From the NCBI GenBank assembly GCA_017936345.1, contig JAGBFT010000090.1, positions 1-56,164 on the forward strand: a DNA stretch of 56,164 nt. Direction: 5' to 3'. The translations under genes were made by a program, and so were the position numbers. The notes under the pieces are model-generated. The model had not been told where the DNA came from and ran no database searches. It saw only the letters and a list, made by a program, of their open reading frames with translations. Below are positions 24,779 through 33,827 of the stretch, piece after piece. Position 1 is the first letter of the stretch. Every line of letters begins with the position of its first letter. This DNA comes from Spirochaetaceae bacterium (GTDB lineage Bacteria; Spirochaetota; Spirochaetia; Treponematales; Treponemataceae).

Positions 24779-26026
24779 ATGAAAAAAAGCATTGCTTTGC
24801 TTTTGATGGCTGGTCTCTTGTTGACCAGCGCATTTGGTTCTGGTTCCAGTGAAAAGAAGGAGTCGTCCCCGGACAAGGTAACCTTAAGGATGACCTACTG
24901 GAATTCTGAAGATACAATGTCTGCCTTGTTGGAGTATTTAGAGAAGGCTGTTCCAGAAGTTGAAATTGAATACCAATTCATTGACAACAGCAATTACAAT
25001 ACTGTTGTAGACATTCAGCTCAGTGCCGGTGAGGGGCCGGATATTATCTGTGAGTCTCCTGCTTCCGCTCTCAAGCACGCAAAGCTGGGCTACTTGCAGC
25101 CATTGAACAGCCTTGGCAGCCGCTATTCCTCTGCCGGTGTAAGTGTCTACTCCTACAACAACAATATCTATGCCTTGCCAGGAATTTCTTGGTTCGAGGG
25201 AATCTACTTCAACAAGGAATTGTTCGAGAAGAACAATATCGCCCTGCCAAAGACCTTTGACGAGTACTTGGCAGTGTGTGAAAAGTTTCAGTCCATGGGA
25301 ATTAAACCCTTGGCAGCCGGGCTAATGAGCTGGGAACCCATGTTGAAGAATTCTTTGGCCTTTGTTTCTGCCGAATACTTTTCCACCAAGACTGGCAGCA
25401 GCTTTAACGCTGATTACCGTGAAGGAAGGGTAAAGATGAACGGAACATTGAATCCTTACATCAAGAAGTGGTCTGAAATGATTGAGAAGGGAATATATAC
25501 CAAGAATATGCTAGGCATTGACCATGCCCAGGCCCTTGATGAGTTTGCAACTGGCAAGGCCGCAATGTTCTGTTCCGGTCCATGGGACTATGATGCAATT
25601 ATGGCAAAAAACCCCAACCTGAAACTTGACATGATGCCATTCCAAGGGACAAAGCCCTCCGCTGGTTGGCTGATTGGTGGACCTGGATGTGGTTTTGCGG
25701 TAAATGCAAAGTCAAAGAATGTGGAATTGGCCACAAAGGTGCTGGAAGCCCTTTCAACGGTAGAAGGACAGGCCGCTCTTTGGGAAAACAACCAGGGAGG
25801 TTCCTCCTACCTGACTGGTGCCAACTTCCAGTTGCCTGCAGCCTATAACTCAGCTTCTTCCGCCCTGAATGCTGGAAATGTCTACTGCCCATGGAATGAG
25901 TGGGGTGATGCGGCTGCGGCTCACCAGAATTATGGCTTGGAATTCCAGTCCTATCTAGACGGACAGTCTTTAGAAGAAACATTGCAGAACGTTGATGCTG
26001 CTGTAGAGGAATTGCTGTCCAAGTAA
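24779..26026 (+). CDS. Sugar ABC transporter substrate-binding protein
   Basis: 415 residues, family 1 extracellular solute-binding protein (CUT1 class, like MalE/UgpB). Signal peptide KKSIALLLMAGLLLTSAFGSG; the cleavage region contains no cysteine, so the protein is not an obvious lipoprotein. Typical segments are VEIEYQFIDNSNY, GEGPDIICESPASALKH, FATGKAAMFCSGPWD and GGPGCGFAVN. GGAGG lies eight bases before the ATG at 24779; an in-frame ATG at 24764 lies before that site. It delivers an oligosaccharide to the two permeases encoded next. The ATPase of this importer is not in the window, as often for CUT1 systems with a shared MsmK-type ATPase. Confidence 0.93.
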   Translation: MKKSIALLLMAGLLLTSAFGSGSSEKKESSPDKVTLRMTYWNSEDTMSALLEYLEKAVPEVEIEYQFIDNSNYNTVVDIQLSAGEGPDIICESPASALKHAKLGYLQPLNSLGSRYSSAGVSVYSYNNNIYALPGISWFEGIYFNKELFEKNNIALPKTFDEYLAVCEKFQSMGIKPLAAGLMSWEPMLKNSLAFVSAEYFSTKTGSSFNADYREGRVKMNGTLNPYIKKWSEMIEKGIYTKNMLGIDHAQALDEFATGKAAMFCSGPWDYDAIMAKNPNLKLDMMPFQGTKPSAGWLIGGPGCGFAVNAKSKNVELATKVLEALSTVEGQAALWENNQGGSSYLTGANFQLPAAYNSASSALNAGNVYCPWNEWGDAAAAHQNYGLEFQSYLDGQSLEETLQNVDAAVEELLSK

Positions 26027-26041
26027 ATTCCGTTGATTTAG

Positions 26042-26084
26042 CTCTGTACCAAAGACTTCCGTGATGGAGTATTTTGGTACAGGG
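26042..26084 (+). promoter_or_regulatory. Stem-loop between binding-protein and permease genes
   Basis: CTCTGTACCAAA (26042-26053) pairs over 12 positions (one G-T pair) with TTTGGTACAGGG (26073-26084). No long T-run follows, so it is more likely a partial terminator or 3' end stabiliser that keeps the binding protein in excess over the permeases. Confidence 0.6.
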
Positions 26085-26142
26085 CCATTTTGTTACAAGG
26101 GCTGTTTTGCCCTATCATCCTGCTAACGCAAAAGGAAAAATT

Positions 26143-27036
26143 ATGAGTACAAAATATTCCAAGGCAACTTCCTTGGGAAAATACTTTTTTATCTTTTTAC
26201 TGCCAGCATTCGCAATCTATGCGGTATTTTGTATCTTGCCCTTTTTGTTTACATTCTACTACAGCTTCACCAACTATACAGACATGAATCCTGTCAATTT
26301 GGAATGGGTTGGTCTGAAAAACTACATCAAGGTCTTTGACACCCCGTTGATGATGACAGCAATAACAAATTCCGTCATCTACGCCATCTTGCTCACTGGC
26401 TTTCAGGTGATTCTCGGACTCCCCCTGGCTGCAGTTTTAAATCAAAAACTGAAAACACGGAATCTGCTAAGAATGTTCTTTTTCTTTCCGGCTGTATTCA
26501 GCTCTTTAATTGTTGGTTATTTATGGAAATACATCTTGTCTTCCGCTGATTCTGGCCTAGTGAACCGGGTGCTTTCAACACTTGGTTTTGACACCATCAA
26601 TTTTTTCAGCTCAAATCTAGCCCTCTATTCCATCATCGCCACCCAAGTGTGGCAGTGGACAGGCTGGGCTATGGTAATCTTTCTGGCAAATCTCCAGAGT
26701 GTGCCATCCTCCCTGTATGAGGCCGCTCGCATTGACGGGGCAAACTCTGTAAAAATATTCTTTCATGTAACCCTTCCCCTAATGTGTCCTTCCGTTTCCA
26801 TTGTAGTCATCACAGGACTGATTGGTGGAATGAAGGTTTTTGACTCGATTTACTCCATGACAGGAGGCGGACCAGGAAATGCCACCCAAACCCTTATGAC
26901 AGTAATAATTGACAAGGGTATTTCCGACGGCTTTTATTCCACCGGAGCAGCCTTGGGTGTTTGCTTCTTTGTCATTGTTTTGATTGTCAGTGGCATAGTA
27001 AATAAGCTTTTAACCAAATGGAGAAACATAGCATGA
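26143..27036 (+). CDS. Sugar ABC transporter permease (MalF/UgpA-like)
   Basis: 297 residues with six membrane helices and the EAA loop EAARIDGANSVKIFFHVTLP (about 204-223) that contacts the ATPase. First permease of the CUT1 importer. Start ATG at 26143 with AAGGAAA upstream; the frame is open 23 codons further back into the stem-loop, which is unlikely to be translated. The stop overlaps the ATG of the second permease. Confidence 0.93.
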   Translation: MSTKYSKATSLGKYFFIFLLPAFAIYAVFCILPFLFTFYYSFTNYTDMNPVNLEWVGLKNYIKVFDTPLMMTAITNSVIYAILLTGFQVILGLPLAAVLNQKLKTRNLLRMFFFFPAVFSSLIVGYLWKYILSSADSGLVNRVLSTLGFDTINFFSSNLALYSIIATQVWQWTGWAMVIFLANLQSVPSSLYEAARIDGANSVKIFFHVTLPLMCPSVSIVVITGLIGGMKVFDSIYSMTGGGPGNATQTLMTVIIDKGISDGFYSTGAALGVCFFVIVLIVSGIVNKLLTKWRNIA

Positions 27037-27866
27037 TGAACAGCACGAAAAGAAAATCCTTGGCAACAGAAATTGTAATGATTCTAATTGCCATTTTATG
27101 GTTTATACCCATTTACTATCTTGTCATTTCCACCTTTAAAACCCAGCAGGATGTTACTCAAAATCCCTTGGGCTTGCCTGCCGTGTGGGAATTCGGCAAC
27201 TATGTAAAGGCTTGGGTCAAGATGGAATATCCACGGGCCTTTGCCAACACACTGATTATCACTGCTTCCTCCGTGCTTATCCTAGTTTTTATTGGAGCCC
27301 TAGCAGGGTATGCACTAGCCCGTTCCAAAACAAGGATTTCAAACGTAATGTTCCTAGTGTTTTTGGCCGGCCTCATCGTACCCTTTCAAATGAATATCAT
27401 TTCTCAGTATCGCATTATCAAAGAGCTCCATCTGATGAACACTTTGTTGGCAGTCATCCTGGTTGATGTAGCCATCAATATGCCCCAGACAGTATTCCTA
27501 TTCAAGGAATTCATTGAAAATTCAGTGCCATGGGAATTGGAGGAGGCTGCCATTATCGATGGCTGCAATGTACCGGGAAGGGTTTTTCACGTGGTGCTGC
27601 CCTTGCTCAAGCCCATCATGTCCACCACCGTCATCATCGTGTCCCTGAATGTGTGGAACGAATTTATGACTCCCCTACTTTTTTTGCAAAGCCGCAAGAA
27701 CAGCGTCATTCTGCAGGAGGTAAGCCGCAATATTGGCCAGTTCTCCACCGACTGGGCCACAATGTTCCCCATGCTGATGCTGGGTGTCATTCCCCTGATG
27801 GTTTTCTACCTGTTCATGCAGAAATACATTATTGCAGGTGTGGCTGCAGGTGCGGTGAAGGGCTGA
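27033..27866 (+). CDS. Sugar ABC transporter permease (MalG/UgpE-like)
   Basis: 277 residues, six membrane helices, EAA loop EEAAIIDGCNVPGRVFHVVL. Second CUT1 permease. ATGATGA overlaps the stop of the first permease, with GGAGAA upstream, so 27033 is preferred to the earlier ATG at 27018. Its stop TGA overlaps the ATG of the deacetylase gene (TGATG), binding transport and catabolic genes into one coupled operon. Confidence 0.93.
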   Translation: MMNSTKRKSLATEIVMILIAILWFIPIYYLVISTFKTQQDVTQNPLGLPAVWEFGNYVKAWVKMEYPRAFANTLIITASSVLILVFIGALAGYALARSKTRISNVMFLVFLAGLIVPFQMNIISQYRIIKELHLMNTLLAVILVDVAINMPQTVFLFKEFIENSVPWELEEAAIIDGCNVPGRVFHVVLPLLKPIMSTTVIIVSLNVWNEFMTPLLFLQSRKNSVILQEVSRNIGQFSTDWATMFPMLMLGVIPLMVFYLFMQKYIIAGVAAGAVKG

Positions 27867-28723
27867 TGAAACAGAAATTGCAGTTGGAAAAAATCAACAA
27901 TTTGCTGGTGATTGTTCCCCACCAGGACGACGAAGTGCTGATGGCAGGGGGGCTAATCCACCAGCTGCTGCTGCAGGAAAGACGGGTGAGCGTCTGCATT
28001 GTCACCAATGGGGATTATGGCTCCACTGATTTTTCCAAGGGCCAGGCCCGTTTGCGGGAAAGTCTTGCAGGCTTGAGTGTGCTGGGTCTTTCTTCTGAGG
28101 CTGTATATTTTTTTGGCTATGCAGATACGGGCATGGCTCCAGAAGAAAGCTTTTTGACACGGCTATATTTCAGTGATGATGCTGTGCAAAATTTCCCTTC
28201 TGGCTGTACCTGCCATACCTACGGCTTGCCAGAAAAGCCTGACTTTCATTCCCAGTTTTTTCAAGAGAGGGGCAGCTATTGCAAGGCAAGCCTTCAGCAG
28301 GATTTACGGGAGCTTTTGGCTTGGATTCAACCAGACACTGTCCTTACCACCCACAAGGCCGACCGTCATGGCGACCATGAGGCATTATACTATTTTGTAA
28401 AAGATGCCCTGCAGAACCTTGCCCCTTCTGCCCGCCCCCGACTATTTGTAGGACTGGTACACTCCCCAGAAGGTGATGAAAGCTGGCCCGAGCGCAACAC
28501 CAGCTTTTTCACTGAGCCAAAGGGAATAGCTGACTTCGGATTGAATTGGAAAAATCGGCTGGTCTTGTCTCTTCCCGCAGAGCTTTCTGGGGGTCAGACT
28601 CCATCAAATCTAAAATTCCAGGCCCTGGGAAAATACGAGACTGCTTTAGAACCAAACGCAATTGACTATCTCCTTTCTTTTGTCAAAGACGAGGAAATTT
28701 TTTGGGAGATACAGGAGATTTAA
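27866..28723 (+). CDS. PIG-L/LmbE-family deacetylase
   Basis: 285 residues. The zinc motif HQDDEV (His19, Asp22) in IVPHQDDEVLMAGG and the later RHGDHEAL segment with the third ligand are present, as in GlcNAc-PI, mycothiol, bacillithiol and chito-oligosaccharide deacetylases (the usual form is HPDD). It removes N-acetyl groups from amino sugars. The TGATG overlap with the permease and the one-base gap to the GH65 gene show that it works in the same pathway. The likely substrate is an imported N-acetylated saccharide or its breakdown product; bacillithiol-type thiol synthesis is an alternative but has no partner genes here. Confidence 0.88.
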   Translation: MKQKLQLEKINNLLVIVPHQDDEVLMAGGLIHQLLLQERRVSVCIVTNGDYGSTDFSKGQARLRESLAGLSVLGLSSEAVYFFGYADTGMAPEESFLTRLYFSDDAVQNFPSGCTCHTYGLPEKPDFHSQFFQERGSYCKASLQQDLRELLAWIQPDTVLTTHKADRHGDHEALYYFVKDALQNLAPSARPRLFVGLVHSPEGDESWPERNTSFFTEPKGIADFGLNWKNRLVLSLPAELSGGQTPSNLKFQALGKYETALEPNAIDYLLSFVKDEEIFWEIQEI

Positions 28724-28724
28724 C

Positions 28725-31085
28725 ATGAACAAAGACAAGGCCCCCATTTATCCCTTGGAAAAATGGGTTGTCAGAGAAGAAAATTTTTCACTGGAGACAA
28801 ATTATCGCAATGAAACCACCTTCGCCCTGTCCAATGGCTACATCGGAAGTCGCGGTACTATGGAAGAGGCCTATCCATTTGATATGGACACTGGCATGGA
28901 AGGGAATTTTATCAATGGGTTTTATGAAAGCACTGATATTCGCTATGGTGAGGCAAATTTCGGCTCTCCATTGAAAAGTCAAACCCTGCTGAACCTGCCC
29001 AACCTCAAGGAAACAAGAATTACCGTGGACGGAGAAACCTTTTCTCTTTTGGAAAGCCAGACTTCCCATTACCATAGAAGCTTGTACTTGAAAGAGGGAC
29101 TGGTTCGTCGCAGTGTAATTTGGAAAACAAAATCAGGCAAGGAACTTAAAATCGAAAGCCTTCGCCTTGTTTCCTTCAAGCTCAAGCATTGCATGGTACA
29201 GCAACTGGTGCTTACCCCACTGAATTTTCAAGGCAAGGTGGAGGTTTCCAGCAGCCTCAATGCCGATGTGGAAAACCAAACCCGGAAAACAAATCCCATT
29301 GTGGACTATGGACCTTTTGGTCGCCGACTGGAACCTGTGCTGCTGGAAAATCATGGGCAGGTTCAGTTGTATGAAGGGCGGACTATTGGTTCCAATCTTA
29401 CCATGGCCTGTGGCAGTAGAATTGAATTTTCTTCCCAAGAGGCCGTTGTTGCCCTTATTGCCTCAAAAACAGCTTTGACTGCAAAAACAGAGTATGAGTT
29501 GAAGCTCAACCACCAGGAACCATTTGTCATGGACAAGTTTATCGCCTATTGCTCCTGCCTGGATGAACCGACTGTTCCACTCTCAGAATTCATCGGGAAT
29601 AAACTGGAGGAGGCGGCGGAGCTTGGAACGGAAAAACTGGTAGCTTTTCAGAAGGATTACATGGCGGATTTTTGGAACAGAGCCGCCATAGATATTCAAG
29701 GGAAAGATGCAGATTCCCTCATACAAGGGCTGAATTTCAATCTCTTTCACATCTTCCAGGGAGCGGGAAGGGACGGCAAGTGCGGAATGCCTGCCAAGGC
29801 ACTCACTGGAGAAGGCTACGAGGGACATTATTTCTGGGACACAGAAATGTATATGATTCCTTTTTTTATCTATATCCAACCAGAAATTGCCCGCTCCCTT
29901 TTGACATGGAGGTTTAACACCCTGGAACAAGCCCGCAGTAGAGCTCGAATTATGGGACACCCTGTCGGGGCCCTCTTTCCCTGGCGTACAATCAATGGAC
30001 ATGAAGCCTCAACCTACTATCCTTTGGGAAGCGCCCAATATCATATCAACGCAGATATCAGCTATGCCGTCAGCCTCTACTACCAGGTGACGGGAGATGA
30101 GGATTTTATGTGTAATATGGGCGCAGAAATCCTTATCGAAACAGCCCGAGTCTGGGCAGACGTGGGCAGTTTTTCAGAGACTCGAGGGGGCAAATACTGC
30201 ATTTGTTCTGTTACCGGCCCCGACGAATACAATGTATTGGTGGACAATAATTTTTACACCAATCTCATGGCTCGTGAAAATCTTAGGGATGCAGTGGAGG
30301 TTGTCCAGCTTTTGAAAAAGACGGCTCCAGAAAAATTGACAGAACTTTCCCATCGGCTGGATTTCTCTGTAAAAGAGCTTGATTTATGGCAGGAAATCAT
30401 CCAGAAAATGTATTTTCCCTACGACGAGCAGAGAAAAATCCATCCCATGGACGATGGATTCATGCAGAGAAAACCCTGGGACGAAAATCGTATCCCTCCA
30501 GAAAAACGTTCCTGGCTTTACGAAAACTATCATCCCCTGTTTATCATGCGTCATCGCATGAGCAAGCAGGCCGATGCCATTTTGGCCTTCTATCTCCATA
30601 ATGAGTGCTTTACCGAGGAGGAAATCAGGCGGAACTACGACTTTTATCAGGAAGTCACCCTGCACCACTCCTCCTTGTCCACCTGTATTTTTGGTATTGT
30701 TGCCTGCGATATTGGCTACCATGAGGAGGCCTATCAATATTTTGCCGATTCTGCCCGCATGGATTTGGACGACTACCACAACAATTTTTACGCTGGCATT
30801 CACGGTGCAAATATGGCTGGAACCTGGCAGGCTCTGGTAAATGGCTTTGGGGGAATGAGAATGCATCATGGAAGACTTTCCTTCAAGCCAAATCTGCCAA
30901 AGCACTGGGACAGCCTTACCTTTCGAGTAAAATATCTTGAATCGGTAATACAAGTTAGACTAGAAAGAACAGGAACTTACTTCACAGTCATAGAAGGAAA
31001 TCCTGTCACCATTTATCTGAAAAAAAAGACAGGGGAAAAATCACTCCTCCTGTCACAGGGAGAAACTGTGTATGAAGAAGTATAG
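28725..31085 (+). CDS. GH65 disaccharide phosphorylase
   Basis: 786 residues with the GH65 layout: N-terminal beta-sandwich (about 1-270), helical linker, (alpha/alpha)6 barrel (about 320-700) and small C-terminal beta domain. Glu501 in TGPDEYNVLVDNN is the expected general acid. Other family motifs are ALSNGYIGSRGTMEE, GHYFWDTEMYMIPFF and LHHSSLSTCIFG. The family inverts: an alpha-glucoside plus phosphate gives beta-glucose 1-phosphate. Maltose, kojibiose, nigerose, trehalose or glucosyl-polyol specificity cannot be read from sequence alone. AGGAG precedes the ATG; its end overlaps the HAD gene by 14 bases. Confidence 0.92.
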   Translation: MNKDKAPIYPLEKWVVREENFSLETNYRNETTFALSNGYIGSRGTMEEAYPFDMDTGMEGNFINGFYESTDIRYGEANFGSPLKSQTLLNLPNLKETRITVDGETFSLLESQTSHYHRSLYLKEGLVRRSVIWKTKSGKELKIESLRLVSFKLKHCMVQQLVLTPLNFQGKVEVSSSLNADVENQTRKTNPIVDYGPFGRRLEPVLLENHGQVQLYEGRTIGSNLTMACGSRIEFSSQEAVVALIASKTALTAKTEYELKLNHQEPFVMDKFIAYCSCLDEPTVPLSEFIGNKLEEAAELGTEKLVAFQKDYMADFWNRAAIDIQGKDADSLIQGLNFNLFHIFQGAGRDGKCGMPAKALTGEGYEGHYFWDTEMYMIPFFIYIQPEIARSLLTWRFNTLEQARSRARIMGHPVGALFPWRTINGHEASTYYPLGSAQYHINADISYAVSLYYQVTGDEDFMCNMGAEILIETARVWADVGSFSETRGGKYCICSVTGPDEYNVLVDNNFYTNLMARENLRDAVEVVQLLKKTAPEKLTELSHRLDFSVKELDLWQEIIQKMYFPYDEQRKIHPMDDGFMQRKPWDENRIPPEKRSWLYENYHPLFIMRHRMSKQADAILAFYLHNECFTEEEIRRNYDFYQEVTLHHSSLSTCIFGIVACDIGYHEEAYQYFADSARMDLDDYHNNFYAGIHGANMAGTWQALVNGFGGMRMHHGRLSFKPNLPKHWDSLTFRVKYLESVIQVRLERTGTYFTVIEGNPVTIYLKKKTGEKSLLLSQGETVYEEV

Positions 31086-31944
31086 TGCAATTCTTTTTGA
31101 CTGGGATGGAACCGCTGTCATCTCCAGAAAGGCTCCTGCTGACGAGGCCTGCTCAGCTATGAAGGACTTGCTGGCAAGAGGAATCCCCCTTGCAATTATT
31201 TCAGGAACTACCTACGAAAATATTGCTGGTGGTAAACTGGAAAATTTTTTTACTGCCCAGGAGCTGCAGAATCTCTATCTTGGCTTGGGACGGGGAGCCC
31301 ATCAATATGCATTCACTCCAGAGGGAAACCCCTATATTTTCAAGAATCTGGAGCTGAACAAAGAAGGAGTCCTGTTGATTCATCAGGTTTGCTTTGAAAT
31401 TCACCGACAGCTCCTGAAAAATTATGATTTGCCAACGGACATTGTCTTTACCCGACCAAATTACTGCAAAATAGACCTAATGCCGGAGCATAATCGTGGA
31501 GACAACCTTTTCATGCAGGCAGACGAGCTTTCCCTACTGAACAAAAAGCTTTCTGACCACGGTATTTCCGGTGGTCTGCACTACCTCATGGACATGGCCA
31601 CCGAACTGGGCAAGGAACATGGGCTGAAAATAACCTCCACCAGTGATGCAAAGTACTTGGAAGTGGGAATCTCCTCCAAATCTGACAACGCAGATTTGAT
31701 TATGGCTCGATTACAAGAACGAGGAATAAGACCAGAAGATTGCGCCTTTTTTGGTGATGAATACGTGGGATTGGAAAAGGGCATTTTTGGCTCGGACTCA
31801 TTTATGATTACCGATTGCACTAGGGCCGGAGACTTTTTTGATGTTTCCGAAGTGGAGGGAGAACGACCCGCTCCAGTAAGGGTTCTTGGCGGCGGAGTAC
31901 AGACCTTCCTGAATTTTCTCCGCCAACAAGCAAGCCTACAATAA
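31072..31944 (+). CDS. HAD-superfamily hydrolase
   Basis: 290 residues. Motif I FDWDGT (nucleophile Asp10, acid Asp12), motif II IISGTT, and motif IV FFGDEYVG (Asp229) define a HAD phosphatase with a large cap between motifs II and III, a Cof-like (C2) arrangement. GH65 operons usually encode beta-phosphoglucomutase, a HAD with a small helical cap; this protein does not have that form, so it is more probably a sugar-phosphate phosphatase. It overlaps the GH65 gene by 14 bases and ends the operon before a terminator. Confidence 0.85.
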   Translation: MKKYSAILFDWDGTAVISRKAPADEACSAMKDLLARGIPLAIISGTTYENIAGGKLENFFTAQELQNLYLGLGRGAHQYAFTPEGNPYIFKNLELNKEGVLLIHQVCFEIHRQLLKNYDLPTDIVFTRPNYCKIDLMPEHNRGDNLFMQADELSLLNKKLSDHGISGGLHYLMDMATELGKEHGLKITSTSDAKYLEVGISSKSDNADLIMARLQERGIRPEDCAFFGDEYVGLEKGIFGSDSFMITDCTRAGDFFDVSEVEGERPAPVRVLGGGVQTFLNFLRQQASLQ

Positions 31945-31958
31945 GTTTAAAATACGGA

Positions 31959-32004
31959 GCTGCCACCACTACTCTCACCTCCACAGAAATGGTGGCAGCC
32001 TTTT
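31959..32004 (+). terminator. Terminator of the sugar-use operon
   Basis: GCTGCCACCA (31959-31968) pairs with TGGTGGCAGC (31990-31999), followed by CTTTT. It lies between convergent operons. Confidence 0.8.
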
Positions 32005-32014
32005 CCCATGGACT

Positions 32015-32809
32015 TTAACTTAGCAGCATCCTGTCGTTGGCCAGGTCATCACCACTAACATTATGGAATTTTTCCAACAAGTCAGAAACCTTTAGATTCT
32101 TCTTCTCTTCTCCAGCCACATCGTAAACAATGTTGCCTTCCAACATCATAATGAGGCGGTTTCCATAATGAATTGCATTGCGCATATTGTGGGTAACCAT
32201 AAAGGCAGTAAGCTTATCGCGACCGATGATTTCGTCTGTCAGCTCCAACACCTTGGCAGCAGTCTTTGGATCCAGAGCGGCTGTGTGCTCATCCAACAGC
32301 AAGAGTCGGGGCTTTTGCAAGGTAGCCATAAGCAGGGTTAGGGCCTGTCTTTGACCTCCAGAAAGAAGCCCTACCTTGGAATCCATCCTGTTTTCCAGCC
32401 CCAAGTCAAGATGGGAAAGCAAGTCCTTGTAGATTTTTGTCTCACTGTGGGTAACGCCCCATTTCAGTCCACGCTTTTTGCCCCGCCGATACGCCAGGGC
32501 AAGGTTTTCCGCAATACTCATATTGGCTGCCGTTCCCATCATGGGATCCTGAAACACCCTGCCTAAAAATTGGGCCCGATTGTGTTCCTTCCAAGTGGTG
32601 ACATCGGTGTTGTCCAGCAGAATGGAACCGCTGTCGGGTACATGAACCCCTGCAATCAAATTCAAAAGAGTAGACTTGCCTGCCCCATTTCCGCCAATAA
32701 CTGAAACAAAATCCCCTTCCTTTAACTCAAGGTTAATATCCTTTAGGGCTTTTTTTTCGGTAATGGTGCCCGGGTTAAAGGTTTTAGAAACGTGTGTTAG
32801 ACTGAGCAT
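32015..32809 (-). CDS. ABC transporter ATP-binding protein (TrpX-type system)
   Basis: 264 residues with Walker A GGNGAGKST, signature LSGGQRQAL, Walker B LLLLDEHTAALDP and the switch His in MVTHNM. It matches the ATPases that accompany ABC_sub_bind (DUF534) binding proteins and one-gene permeases, used for tryptophan or other aromatic amino acids in several bacteria. Its start overlaps the permease gene by 13 bases. Last gene of the transcript. Confidence 0.9.
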   Translation of the reverse strand: MLSLTHVSKTFNPGTITEKKALKDINLELKEGDFVSVIGGNGAGKSTLLNLIAGVHVPDSGSILLDNTDVTTWKEHNRAQFLGRVFQDPMMGTAANMSIAENLALAYRRGKKRGLKWGVTHSETKIYKDLLSHLDLGLENRMDSKVGLLSGGQRQALTLLMATLQKPRLLLLDEHTAALDPKTAAKVLELTDEIIGRDKLTAFMVTHNMRNAIHYGNRLIMMLEGNIVYDVAGEEKKNLKVSDLLEKFHNVSGDDLANDRMLLS

Positions 32810-33720
32810 GGGTTCCCTCCCTGAGTTTGAGCAGTAATCTTTGTCTTCAAAAACCTTTTCTTTACCACAGGCAGAGCCAAGGCCAAGGCAACAATAATGG
32901 CGGTAAGCAGCTTTAGGTCTGTAGACTTTAAGCCCAGCTGCAGTACAACTGCAATGATAATTCGATAAATAATGGAACCCAGAACTACAGCCATCAGGCG
33001 ATACCAGAAGCTAAAACGGGCGCCAAAGATAACTTCACCAATGATGATGGATGCAAGACCAATAACGATTGTTCCTGTTCCCATTCCAACATCGCCATAT
33101 CCCTGACTTTGAGCAACCATAGCTCCAGAAAGAGCAACCAAGGCATTGGAAAGCATCAAACCGATTATTTTCATGTTGTCAGTATTTACGCCCTGTGCAC
33201 GAACCATTTTTTCATTATTACCAGTGGCACGAATAACGCTTCCAAGCTCTGTTCCAAAGAACCAGTATAAAATCATAATGATAACTACAGAGAAAACTAC
33301 ACCAGTTACAAGGGAACTAAGGGTCCTGTCAATTCCCAAAAGGATTTCCAGCTTTACCATAATGGTATCAACCCCCAACAAGGGAGTATTTGCCTGTCCC
33401 ATAATACGAATGTTAATGGAATAAAGGGCAATCATGGTAAGAATACCGGCAAGGATTCCTGGAATTTCAAGTTTGGTATGCAACAATCCTGTTACTACAC
33501 CTGAAATTCCACCAGCAATAAAGGCGATTATGAGCGAAAGGAATGGATTCCATCCGTTTACAAGGAGAACGGCAGATACCGCACCTCCCAAAGCAAAACT
33601 TCCGTCAACGGTCAGGTCTGCAAAATCAAGTACCTTAAAGGTAATGTACAGTCCCAAAGCCATGATTCCCCACAAGACACCTTGAGACGCAGCGCCCTGT
33701 ATGGCAAGCAAAATACCCAT
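32797..33720 (-). CDS. ABC transporter permease (TrpX-type system)
   Basis: 307 residues, about eight to nine membrane helices, of the branched-chain/ribose permease superfamily found with TrpX-like binding proteins (FADLTVDGSFALGGAVSAVL is characteristic). AAGGAA precedes the ATG. Overlaps the ATPase gene. A TG-extended TATATA box lies about 50 bases upstream, so the pair may also be transcribed on its own. Confidence 0.88.
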   Translation of the reverse strand: MGILLAIQGAASQGVLWGIMALGLYITFKVLDFADLTVDGSFALGGAVSAVLLVNGWNPFLSLIIAFIAGGISGVVTGLLHTKLEIPGILAGILTMIALYSINIRIMGQANTPLLGVDTIMVKLEILLGIDRTLSSLVTGVVFSVVIIMILYWFFGTELGSVIRATGNNEKMVRAQGVNTDNMKIIGLMLSNALVALSGAMVAQSQGYGDVGMGTGTIVIGLASIIIGEVIFGARFSFWYRLMAVVLGSIIYRIIIAVVLQLGLKSTDLKLLTAIIVALALALPVVKKRFLKTKITAQTQGGNPCSV

Positions 33721-33827
33721 GCGTTATTCCTTATTGATACGTGGTATAGTCTTTTGCCAAATTTATATAGCAAAAATCAGTCAGTATTCTATCAAATTTT
33801 AGTGATAATGTCATCGGTTAATTTACA

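Noticed and set aside
27530..27865. N-terminal extension of the deacetylase overlapping the permease
   Set aside because: Translation is low-complexity and unlike the family; TGATG coupling fixes the start at 27866.
28725..31085. Naming the GH65 enzyme as maltose or trehalose phosphorylase
   Set aside because: Specificity depends on loop residues that cannot be judged without an alignment.
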